Origin: Agromyces sp.
Lineage (GTDB): Bacteria > Actinomycetota > Actinomycetes > Actinomycetales > Microbacteriaceae
Assembly (NCBI GenBank): GCA_031178025.1
Contig: JAPSJU010000168.1
Location: forward strand, 1 to 5,113
Reading direction: 5' to 3'
DNA: 5,113 nucleotides
Shown here: positions 1 through 5,113 of the stretch, one piece after another
How the letters are laid out: the number at the start of each line of letters is the position of its first letter
How positions within the stretch are numbered: the stretch's first letter is position 1
Program-made: the position numbers and the translations under genes
The notes under the pieces: model-generated
The model's input: only the letters and a program-made list of their open reading frames with translations
What the model was told of the DNA's origin: nothing
Database searches by the model: none

Positions 1-169
1 TGGTCGGCTCCGCGGTGGCGGTGGCGGGCGCGGGTGAGGCCGTCGGGGCGTCGGTTCCGGCGGGCCCGCCGGGTCCTGCGGTGCAGCCCGCGAGCAGGGC
101 GACGGATGCCGCTGCGACGAGGACGAGGCGGGCTGAACGCAGGCGGGACGGGTGGAGCGGGCGCGGCAT
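1..169 (-). CDS. Secreted lipoprotein, N-terminal part (truncated by window edge)
   Basis: Reading the minus strand from the ATG at 169-167 gives 56 codons, open to the window edge. The product starts with a basic stretch (R and H residues at 3-14), then a hydrophobic core at about 15-27 (LVLVAAASVALLAG), then the lipobox LLAGC with the lipidated cysteine at residue 29. After it comes a Gly/Pro/Ala/Thr-rich linker with low complexity, as is usual between a lipid anchor and a folded domain in actinobacterial lipoproteins. From these motifs the protein should be exported, processed by signal peptidase II and anchored on the outer face of the cytoplasmic membrane. The functional domain lies outside the window, so its role (binding protein, enzyme or other) cannot be told. 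It is divergent from argS, with 39 bases between the starts. The lipobox is seen directly; the class is confident and the function unknown. Confidence 0.8.
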   Translation of the reverse strand, partial: MPRPLHPSRLRSARLVLVAAASVALLAGCTAGPGGPAGTDAPTASPAPATATAEPT

Positions 170-176
170 GTGACGA

Positions 177-182
177 ACCCTA
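177..182 (-). promoter_or_regulatory. Candidate -10 box for the lipoprotein gene (or its RBS)
   Basis: The minus strand reads TAGGGT, which fits the actinobacterial TANNNT -10 pattern. It ends 7 bases before the ATG, the spacing expected if transcription begins at the start codon (leaderless mRNA). No good -35 box is seen. The AGGG inside the same motif lies 8 bases from the ATG and could instead act as a Shine-Dalgarno sequence, so the role is ambiguous. Confidence 0.35.
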
Positions 183-196
183 TCAATGGTGCCCGG

Positions 197-202
197 TAGG
201 AT
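197..202 (+). promoter_or_regulatory. argS: Candidate -10 box for argS (or its RBS)
   Basis: TAGGAT fits the TANNNT -10 pattern and ends 6 bases before the GTG at 209, so transcription could begin at or next to the start codon. A 4/6 match to TTGACA (GTGACG, 170-175) is 21 bases upstream, longer than the usual 16-19. The AGGA at 198-201 also sits 7 bases before the GTG and could be a ribosome binding site. Either reading favours GTG 209 over the TTG at 203 as the start. Confidence 0.4.
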
Positions 203-208
203 TTGCGG

Positions 209-1885
209 GTGACTCCCGACGATCTCTCGCGTGCCCTGTTCGCCCTCGTGAACGGGCTCGTCGAGCGACGTCGGGCGAGCGGAGACGACGTGTCGCTCGA
301 GCTCTCGCCCGCCCAGTTCACCCTCGAGCGCCCGAAGCTGCGCGAGCACGGCGACTGGGCCTCGAGCATCGCGATGCGCATCGCCAAGCCGCTCGGCTCG
401 AACCCGCGCGAGATCGCCACGGCGCTCGCCGCAGAGCTCGCCGAGGTCGCGGGCGTCGCGAGCGCCGAGGTCGCGGGACCGGGCTTCATCAACATCCGAC
501 TGGATGCGGCTGCGGCGGGTGCGCTCGCGAAGACGATCGTCGAAGCCGGCGCCGCGTACGGGCGCAGCGATTCGCTGGCGGGCGGCGGGCGCATCAACCT
601 CGAGTTCGTGTCGGCCAACCCGACCGGCCCGCTGCACATCGGACACACCCGCTGGGCGGCGCTCGGCGATTCGATCGGGCGCGTGCTGCGCGCTGCGGGG
701 GCCGATGTCGCGAACGAGTACTACATCAACGACGCCGGCAGCCAGATGGACACCTTCGGCATCTCCGTCCTCGCCGCTGCGAAGGGGGAGCCCACGCCCG
801 AGGGCGGCTACCCCGGCCTCTACATCGCCGACCTCGCGAAGCGGGTGCTGGAGCGGGAGCCGAAGCTCCTCGAGCTCGACGACGCGGTCGCCCTGCACAC
901 GGCGAAGGAGATCGCCTACGAGCTCCAGCTCGATGAGATCCGCGCGTCGCTCGAGCGCTTCAACGTGCACTTCGACGTGTGGACGAGCGAGCGAGCGCTC
1001 CACGCGAAGGACGGCGAGGGCGTCTCGGCGATCGACGCCGCCGTCGAGCGGCTCCGAGCCCAGGGCCACGTCTACGACGAGGATGGCGCGATCTGGGTCC
1101 GCACGACCGACTTCGGCGACGACAAGGACCGGGTGATCCGCCGCGCGAACGGCGTGTACACCTACTTCGCCGCCGACGCCGCGTACTACCTCGACAAGGG
1201 CGACCGCGGCTTCACGCACAAGATCTACCTGCTCGGTGCCGACCACCACGGCTACGTGCACCGCCTCAAGGCGCTCGCGGGCGCCGCGGGCGACGATCCC
1301 GAGAAGGACGTCGAGGTGCTCATCGGCCAGCTCGTCAGCATCAACGGCGCGAAGCTCTCCAAGCGCGCCGGGAACATCATCGAGCTCGACGACCTGCAGG
1401 CCTGGCTCGGCACCGACGCGCTGCGGTACACGCTCGCTCGCTATCCGGCGGACTCGCCGCTCGCGATCGACCCCGAGGTGCTCCAGCGTCGTGGCAACGA
1501 CAACCCGGTGTTCTACGTGCAGTACGTGCACGCGCGCACCACCCAGCTGGCGCGCAACGTCGCCGAGTCCGGCGTCGATCGCTCCGCGTTCGCTCCCGAG
1601 CTCCTCGACCACGAGACCGAGTCGGCGCTCCTCGGCGCGCTGCAGGAGTTCCCGCGCATCGTCGCCCAGGCGGCCGAGCTCCGCGAACCGCATCGCGTGG
1701 CGCGCTACCTCGAGGAACTCGCCGGCCTCTACCACCGCTGGTACGACAACTGCCGCGTGCTCCCGCTCGGCGACGAGCCGGTGACCGACCTGCACCGCAC
1801 GCGCCTGTGGCTGAACGACGCGACCGGCCAGGTCATCCGCAACGGCCTCGACCTGCTCGGCGTGTCGGCGCCCGAGCGCATGTGA
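209..1885 (+). CDS. argS: Arginyl-tRNA synthetase
   Basis: Cytoplasmic class I aminoacyl-tRNA synthetase that charges tRNA-Arg with arginine using ATP. From the GTG at 209 the product is 558 aa, close to the usual ArgS length. Visible domains: an N-terminal Add-1 type domain (about 1-110) that recognises the tRNA D-loop; the Rossmann catalytic core with the HIGH signature HIGH at residues 143-146 inside [19 protein letters not shown]; a KMSKS-type loop KLSKR at 382-386; and a C-terminal DALR anticodon-binding domain from about residue 430 ([13 protein letters not shown]) to the end. Many ArgS proteins have a degenerate KMSKS loop, but this one keeps its lysines. A TTG at 203 would add two residues, but it lies only 2 bases from the AGG, so GTG 209 is preferred. 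It is the first gene of the plus-strand cluster and ends 10 bases before the DUF2993 gene, suggesting co-transcription. argS beside lysA is a known actinobacterial arrangement, described as an operon in Corynebacterium glutamicum. Confidence 0.97.
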   Translation: MTPDDLSRALFALVNGLVERRRASGDDVSLELSPAQFTLERPKLREHGDWASSIAMRIAKPLGSNPREIATALAAELAEVAGVASAEVAGPGFINIRLDAAAAGALAKTIVEAGAAYGRSDSLAGGGRINLEFVSANPTGPLHIGHTRWAALGDSIGRVLRAAGADVANEYYINDAGSQMDTFGISVLAAAKGEPTPEGGYPGLYIADLAKRVLEREPKLLELDDAVALHTAKEIAYELQLDEIRASLERFNVHFDVWTSERALHAKDGEGVSAIDAAVERLRAQGHVYDEDGAIWVRTTDFGDDKDRVIRRANGVYTYFAADAAYYLDKGDRGFTHKIYLLGADHHGYVHRLKALAGAAGDDPEKDVEVLIGQLVSINGAKLSKRAGNIIELDDLQAWLGTDALRYTLARYPADSPLAIDPEVLQRRGNDNPVFYVQYVHARTTQLARNVAESGVDRSAFAPELLDHETESALLGALQEFPRIVAQAAELREPHRVARYLEELAGLYHRWYDNCRVLPLGDEPVTDLHRTRLWLNDATGQVIRNGLDLLGVSAPERM

Positions 1886-1895
1886 GCGTCGCGAC

Positions 1896-2723
1896 ATGAT
1901 CATGGCCGGGCGCGACGAGCGCCCCGCCGCCGACGCGTTCCGCGAGGAGATGCTCGCGTCGGCGCCGCAGGACGACGCTCGACGCGGCAGCGGAGCCGGC
2001 CGAGCGTGGATCGCCGTCCTCGTCGTCCTGGCCGTGGTCGCCGCCCTGCTCGTGGTCGCCGACGTCGTGACGCGCGGCATCGCCGAGGCCCGGGTCGCGG
2101 AGCAGCTCGAGGCGAACCTGCCCGAGGGCGTCGAGGGTGAGATCGACGTGTCGATCGGCGGGTTCTCGGTGATCGCGCAGTACGTGACCGGCTCCATGGA
2201 CGAGGTGCGGCTGAGCGCGCCCGAGCTCGTCGTCGCCGGCGCTCCGGTCGACGTCGCCGTCCGACTGCGCGACGTGCCGCCGGCACTCGACGGGCCGGTC
2301 GGACGGATCGACGCCTCCGTCCGCGCCGACGCGTCCTCGGTGGACGCGCTCGTGACGCTCGCGGGAGTCGAGGGCGGGGTGACGCTCGGCGACGGCGAGG
2401 TCGCCTACGAGCGATCCGTCGAGGTGATCGGCGTTCCCCTCCGCGTCGTCGTCACGGCCACGCCGGTGGCCGCGGGCGACACTGTCGTGCTCGAGTCCGT
2501 CGCGGCCGAGCTCGCCGCCGGCGACACCTCGGTGGACGTGTCCTCGCTCGTCGATCGCGTGCTCGGCGACGGCCCGGCCGAGATCTGCGTCGCGGAGTAC
2601 CTGCCCGACGGTGCGCGCCTCGGTGCGATCGCCATCACCCCTGGCGGCGTCCGCGTCGACCTCGACGCCGAGCGCCTCTCGCTCGACGAGCGGAGCCTCG
2701 CCACGATGGGCGCCTGCAGCTGA
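1896..2723 (+). CDS. DUF2993 / LmeA-family membrane-anchored phospholipid-binding protein
   Basis: The product is 275 aa. Residues 1-36 are charged and cytoplasmic-looking. One transmembrane segment follows at about 37-58 (WIAVLVVLAVVAALLVVADVV), with arginines at 29, 30 and 36 on its inner side, predicting an N-in, C-out anchor. After the membrane comes the typical family start, TRGIAEARVAEQLEANLP, then a beta-rich domain of alternating hydrophobic residues to the C-terminus. This matches the DUF2993 layout. In mycobacteria the member LmeA binds phospholipid and helps maintain lipomannan elongation; a comparable envelope role here is inference. There are exactly two cysteines, C231 and C274, both in the predicted extracytoplasmic part. 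The start is uncertain: ATG 1896 and ATG 1902 are in frame two codons apart, both inside the palindrome CATGATCATG, and no strong Shine-Dalgarno is present. Translation may be coupled to the argS stop 10 bases upstream. Family assignment is by sequence pattern, without a profile search. Confidence 0.82.
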   Translation: MIMAGRDERPAADAFREEMLASAPQDDARRGSGAGRAWIAVLVVLAVVAALLVVADVVTRGIAEARVAEQLEANLPEGVEGEIDVSIGGFSVIAQYVTGSMDEVRLSAPELVVAGAPVDVAVRLRDVPPALDGPVGRIDASVRADASSVDALVTLAGVEGGVTLGDGEVAYERSVEVIGVPLRVVVTATPVAAGDTVVLESVAAELAAGDTSVDVSSLVDRVLGDGPAEICVAEYLPDGARLGAIAITPGGVRVDLDAERLSLDERSLATMGACS

Positions 2724-2737
2724 CCCGTCCGGTCCGT

Positions 2738-2750
2738 CGCCGATTCGGCG
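2738..2750 (+). other. Short GC hairpin after the DUF2993 gene
   Basis: CGCCG ATT CGGCG forms a 5-bp all-GC stem with a 3-base loop, 14 bases after the DUF2993 stop codon. No T-tract follows, so it is not a classical intrinsic terminator. It may be a weak terminator, a 3'-end stabiliser, or chance in GC-rich DNA. It lies upstream of the candidate lysA promoter. Confidence 0.25.
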
Positions 2751-2767
2751 CACCCGAGGGGCGTCGG

Positions 2768-2773
2768 TAGACT
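2768..2773 (+). promoter_or_regulatory. lysA: Candidate -10 box of a lysA-hom promoter
   Basis: TAGACT, preceded by CGG, fits the actinobacterial TANNNT -10 pattern and sits in the 160-base gap before lysA. Transcription would begin near 2780 and give a leader of about 100 bases. No clear TTGACA-like -35 is seen 16-19 bases upstream; the matching place holds part of a GC hairpin. The gap is far larger than the other junctions in this cluster (10 bases and an overlap), which supports a separate regulatory input for lysA and hom. Confidence 0.45.
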
Positions 2774-2783
2774 CGGGCGGAAG

Positions 2784-2866
2784 GCCGTCCCACAAGGGCG
2801 GCACGCACAGCAGGCTTCAGGAACCGATCCGGGTTCGCTCGCCGCGAGCGATCCAGCGAACGTTCC
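2784..2866 (+). promoter_or_regulatory. lysA: Structured 5' leader of lysA (candidate cis-regulatory RNA)
   Basis: Several inverted repeats are visible. The first is a 7-bp stem (GCCGTCC at 2784-2790 with GGGCGGC at 2796-2802, one U-G pair) with loop CACAA. Two alternative folds follow. Fold A is two small hairpins, GAACC 2821-2825 with GGTTC 2832-2836 and GCTCG 2837-2841 with CGAGC 2845-2849. Fold B is one longer stem, GGAAC 2820-2824 with GTTCC 2862-2866, then GTTCGCT 2833-2839 with AGCGAAC 2855-2861, with an 8-base bulge between the two helices on the 5' side. A and B share bases and exclude each other. There is no ATG and no evident leader peptide, and I recognise no known riboswitch or T-box consensus. 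GC-rich DNA yields stems by chance, so function is unproven. Confidence 0.35.
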
Positions 2867-2877
2867 CTCACGTGAGG
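2866..2877 (+). promoter_or_regulatory. lysA: Perfect palindrome covering the lysA Shine-Dalgarno
   Basis: CCTCACGTGAGG is a perfect 12-base palindrome. Its right half holds GAGG (2874-2877), the Shine-Dalgarno sequence 6 bases before the lysA GTG at 2884. As RNA it can fold as CCUC-ACGU-GAGG and hide the ribosome binding site; as DNA it could bind a dimeric regulator. The palindrome and its position are seen directly; either function is inference. Confidence 0.5.
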
Positions 2878-2883
2878 TTTCCC

Positions 2884-4299
2884 GTGTCATCCACCCCCGC
2901 AACGCTTCCCGACTGGCTCCGCGTGCCCGACGACCCCAATGCGCTTGCGCCGCAGGTCTGGCCGGAGGGGGCGCACCGCGACGAGCGCGGACGCCTCGTC
3001 GTCGGCGGTGTCGATGCCGTCGAGCTCGCCTCGCGATTCGGCACGCCGCTCTACGTCGTCGACGAGGCGGATGCACGGAACCGGGCGGCGCGCATCAAGG
3101 CCGCGTTCGACGCCGCGGCGGCATCCATCGGCACCGACGTGACGGTCTACTACGCCGGCAAGGCGTTCATGTCCGGCGAGATCGTGCGATGGATGACCGA
3201 GGGCGGCCTGTCGATCGACGTGTGCACGGGTGGCGAGCTCGCCGTGGCGCTCGCGGCCGGGGCTCCGCCCGCCCACATCGGGTTCCATGGCAACAACAAG
3301 TCGCTCGCCGAGATCGAGGCGGCCGTCACGGTCGGACTCGGCACGATCATCATCGACAGCGAGCTCGAGCTCGAGCGCGTGGCGGATGCCGCGGCGCGGG
3401 CCGGCCGAGTGCAGCGGGTGCGGCTCCGCGTGAACAGCGGCGTGCACGCCTCGACGCACGAGTTCCTCGCCACCGCCCACGAGGACCAGAAGTTCGGGGT
3501 CTCGCTCGAGCGTGCGGTCGAGCTCGGCACGCGCATCCGCGCGCACGCCTCGCTCGACTTCCTCGGACTGCACTGCCATATCGGCTCGCAGATCTTCGAC
3601 TCGGCCGGTTTCGCCGAATCGGCGGAGCGCCTGCTCGCCGCGCACGCCGAACTCGCTCGCATCGCTCCGGTGCCCGAGCTCAACCTGGGCGGCGGCTTCG
3701 GCATCGCCTACACCACGGCCGACGATCCCACGCCCATCGAACGGATCGCCCTCGGCATCGCCGAGGCGGTCGCGAGCGGATGCCGCGCGAACGGCGTTCC
3801 CGTGCCGAAGCTCGCGTTCGAGCCCGGCCGCTCGATCATCGGCCCGGCGGGTGTCACCCTCTACACCGTGGGAACGATCAAGCCCGTGCCGATCGAAGGC
3901 GGATGGCGCCACTACGTCTCGGTCGACGGCGGCATGAGCGACAACGTGCGCACTGCCCTCTACGGCGCCGACTACTCCGCGCGCATCGCCTCCCGCGTCT
4001 CCGACGCGCCGCCGGCGCTCGTGCGCGTCGCGGGCAAGCACTGCGAGTCGGGTGACATCGTCGTCGACGCCGAGTACCTTCCGCACGATGTCGGACCCGG
4101 CGACCTGCTCGCCGTCGCCGCGACGGGCGCCTACTGCTGGTCGCTGTCGAACAACTACAACCACGTGCCCAGGCCACCCGTCGTCGCCGTGCGCGACGGG
4201 GCGGCCCGCGTGATCGTCCGCGGCGAGACCGTCGCCGACCTCCTCGCCCGCGACGCCGGGCTCGATGCATCCGCCACCGCCGAAGGAGCCCCTGCATGA
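2884..4299 (+). CDS. lysA: Diaminopimelate decarboxylase
   Basis: PLP-dependent cytoplasmic enzyme that decarboxylates meso-2,6-diaminopimelate to L-lysine, the last step of lysine synthesis. The product is 471 aa, normal for actinobacterial LysA, which carries an N-terminal extension like the one here (DWLRVPDDPNALAPQVWPEG). The fold is an alanine-racemase-type TIM barrel followed by a beta domain (group IV decarboxylase). Visible motifs: YYAGKAF with the PLP lysine K93; HCHIGSQIF with H232, which stacks on the cofactor; GGGFG at 269-273, which binds the PLP phosphate; EPGRSI with E313 and R316; HCESGD with C387 and E388, active-site residues supplied across the dimer; and GAYCWSLSNNYN with Y417. 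GTG 2884 is chosen because GAGG lies 6 bases upstream. An in-frame GTG at 2872 has no such site, and the in-frame ATG at 2611 would overlap the preceding gene by 113 bases. Its stop overlaps the hom start (ATGA), so the two should be translationally coupled. Confidence 0.97.
   Translation: MSSTPATLPDWLRVPDDPNALAPQVWPEGAHRDERGRLVVGGVDAVELASRFGTPLYVVDEADARNRAARIKAAFDAAAASIGTDVTVYYAGKAFMSGEIVRWMTEGGLSIDVCTGGELAVALAAGAPPAHIGFHGNNKSLAEIEAAVTVGLGTIIIDSELELERVADAAARAGRVQRVRLRVNSGVHASTHEFLATAHEDQKFGVSLERAVELGTRIRAHASLDFLGLHCHIGSQIFDSAGFAESAERLLAAHAELARIAPVPELNLGGGFGIAYTTADDPTPIERIALGIAEAVASGCRANGVPVPKLAFEPGRSIIGPAGVTLYTVGTIKPVPIEGGWRHYVSVDGGMSDNVRTALYGADYSARIASRVSDAPPALVRVAGKHCESGDIVVDAEYLPHDVGPGDLLAVAATGAYCWSLSNNYNHVPRPPVVAVRDGAARVIVRGETVADLLARDAGLDASATAEGAPA
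4283..4288 (+). promoter_or_regulatory. hom: Ribosome binding site of hom
   Basis: AAGGAG is a near-consensus Shine-Dalgarno sequence, 7 bases before the hom ATG and inside the last codons of lysA. It is the strongest such site in the window and fixes the hom start at 4296. Confidence 0.85.
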
Positions 4300-5113
4300 T
4301 CGAGTACCGCACCATCCGAGTCGGACTGCTCGGGGCGGGGTCCGTCGGCTCGCAGGTGGCACGTCTCCTGCTCGAGCACGGCGACGAGCTGACGCAGCGC
4401 ATCGGGGCGCACATCGAGCTCGCGGGGATCGCGGTGCGCAACACCTCGGCCGTACGTGACGTCGCCCTGCCCGCGGAGCTGTTCACGACCGACGCGGAGT
4501 CCCTCATCATGGGCTCCGACATCGTCATCGAGCTCATGGGAGGCCTCGAGCCGGCCCGCACCCTCGTGCTCGCGGCGATCGCCTCGGGTGCCGACGTCGT
4601 CACCGGCAACAAGGCCCTGCTCGCGTACCACGGGCCGGAGCTCTTCGCCGCGGCGGAGCAGGTCGGCGCGCAGCTCTCCTACGAGGCGGCCGTCGGCGGT
4701 GCCATCCCGATCATCCGTCCGCTTCGGGACAGCCTCGCGGGCGACCGCATCGAGCGGATCCTCGGCATCGTGAACGGCACGACGAACTTCATCCTCGACC
4801 GGATGGACTCGACCGGCGCCTCCCTCGAGGACGCGCTCGCCACGGCGACCGAGCTCGGCTACGCCGAGGCCGACCCCACCGCCGACATCGGCGGGTACGA
4901 CGCGGCGCAGAAGGCGTCGATCCTCGCGAGCCTGGCATTCCACACGACGGTCCCGGTCGAGGCGGTGCACCGCGAGGGCATCACCTCGGTCACCGCAGAG
5001 CAGGTCGAGTCGGCCAAGCAGGCCGGATTCGTCGTCAAGCTCCTCGCGATCTGCGAGCGCCTCATCGACGCGGAGACGGGTGAGGAGGGCGTCTCGGCCC
5101 GCGTCTACCCGGC
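4296..5113 (+). CDS. hom: Homoserine dehydrogenase, 5' part (truncated by window edge)
   Basis: Reduces L-aspartate-4-semialdehyde to L-homoserine with NAD(P)H, the branch point toward threonine, methionine and isoleucine. The first 272 codons are present, roughly 60% of the usual 430-445 aa. The nucleotide-binding Rossmann domain begins with GLLGAGSVGSQ (G13, G15, G18). TGNKALLA holds the conserved lysine K106; most relatives I know read TANK. Then come AAVGGAIPIIRPL and GIVNGTTNFIL of the substrate domain. The catalytic stretch YAEADPTADIGGYDAAQK keeps E191, D197, D202 and K206, matching yeast enzyme residues E208, D214, D219 and K223. The usual EG before YDAA is GG here, at a non-catalytic position. 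Any C-terminal ACT domain, the expected site of threonine feedback inhibition, would lie beyond the window. The ATG overlaps the lysA stop, so hom should be co-transcribed and translationally coupled with lysA. Confidence 0.97.
   Translation, partial: MIEYRTIRVGLLGAGSVGSQVARLLLEHGDELTQRIGAHIELAGIAVRNTSAVRDVALPAELFTTDAESLIMGSDIVIELMGGLEPARTLVLAAIASGADVVTGNKALLAYHGPELFAAAEQVGAQLSYEAAVGGAIPIIRPLRDSLAGDRIERILGIVNGTTNFILDRMDSTGASLEDALATATELGYAEADPTADIGGYDAAQKASILASLAFHTTVPVEAVHREGITSVTAEQVESAKQAGFVVKLLAICERLIDAETGEEGVSARVYP

Noticed and set aside
203..208. TTG at 203 as the argS start
   Set aside because: It lies only 2 bases from the AGG and adds just two residues. GTG 209 has proper spacing and gives the N-terminus [10 protein letters not shown], as expected for actinobacterial ArgS.
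34..936. Open frame on the plus strand starting before argS
   Set aside because: It overlaps argS in another frame, is Arg/Ala/Gly-rich and low in complexity, and its first part is antisense to the lipoprotein signal peptide.
1833..2804. Open frame of 323 codons on the minus strand across the DUF2993 gene
   Set aside because: The composition is full of Arg, His, Asp and Gly without hydrophobic core patterning, while the plus strand encodes a patterned membrane-anchored protein. It is a GC-driven shadow.
2611..2883. Upstream extension of the lysA frame to the ATG at 2611
   Set aside because: The added 91 residues are Ser/Arg/Pro-rich shadow sequence overlapping the DUF2993 gene. LysA homology starts only after the GTG at 2884, which has its own ribosome binding site.
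2724..2883. Lysine riboswitch, T-box or leader peptide before lysA
   Set aside because: I see no lysine riboswitch core, no T-box sequence, and no ATG-started small ORF rich in Lys, Thr or Met codons. Only unassigned stems remain.
2887..4362. Long open frame of 491 codons on the minus strand across lysA
   Set aside because: It lies antisense to the clear lysA gene. The composition is Arg/Gly/Asp/Val-rich, as expected from reading the opposite strand of high-GC codons, and no domain is recognisable.
1..5113. Mobile element, CRISPR, toxin-antitoxin or phage-defence system
   Set aside because: No direct-repeat arrays, transposase or integrase motifs, or small paired toxin-like genes are visible. 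Composition and codon use appear uniform throughout.

Overview
The window is high-GC actinobacterial DNA. The strong G/C third-position bias, GTG starts, actinobacterial forms of ArgS, LysA and Hom, and frequent 'ggatgc' codon pairs suggest the family Microbacteriaceae. The genus cannot be fixed by reading alone. Nearly all the sequence is coding, and I see no RNA gene, insertion sequence, CRISPR array, phage gene or sign of recent transfer.

Layout. Bases 1-169 hold the 5' end of a minus-strand gene for a secreted lipoprotein with a clear signal peptide and lipobox. A very short divergent intergenic region (170-208) separates it from a plus-strand cluster. The cluster runs argS (arginyl-tRNA synthetase, 209-1885), a membrane-anchored DUF2993/LmeA-type protein (1896-2723), a 160-base intergenic leader (2724-2883), lysA (diaminopimelate decarboxylase, 2884-4299) and hom (homoserine dehydrogenase, 4296 to beyond the window end). 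The gap between argS and the DUF2993 gene is 10 bases. lysA and hom overlap by ATGA.

How the genes fit together. argS next to lysA, followed by hom, is a known actinobacterial arrangement; thrC/thrB would be the expected next genes. LysA makes lysine from meso-diaminopimelate. Hom commits aspartate semialdehyde to threonine, methionine and isoleucine, so the two enzymes sit on the two arms of the aspartate pathway. The DUF2993 gene between argS and lysA is the less expected member. Its relatives bind phospholipid and support envelope lipoglycan synthesis in mycobacteria.

This is mainly an ordinary housekeeping region. The part most worth a second look is the lysA leader. It has a promoter-like TAGACT, several nested or mutually exclusive inverted repeats, and a perfect 12-base palindrome that covers the lysA Shine-Dalgarno sequence. 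The divergent lipoprotein/argS region may also give leaderless transcripts on both sides. I found no convincing evidence of a wholly new system.
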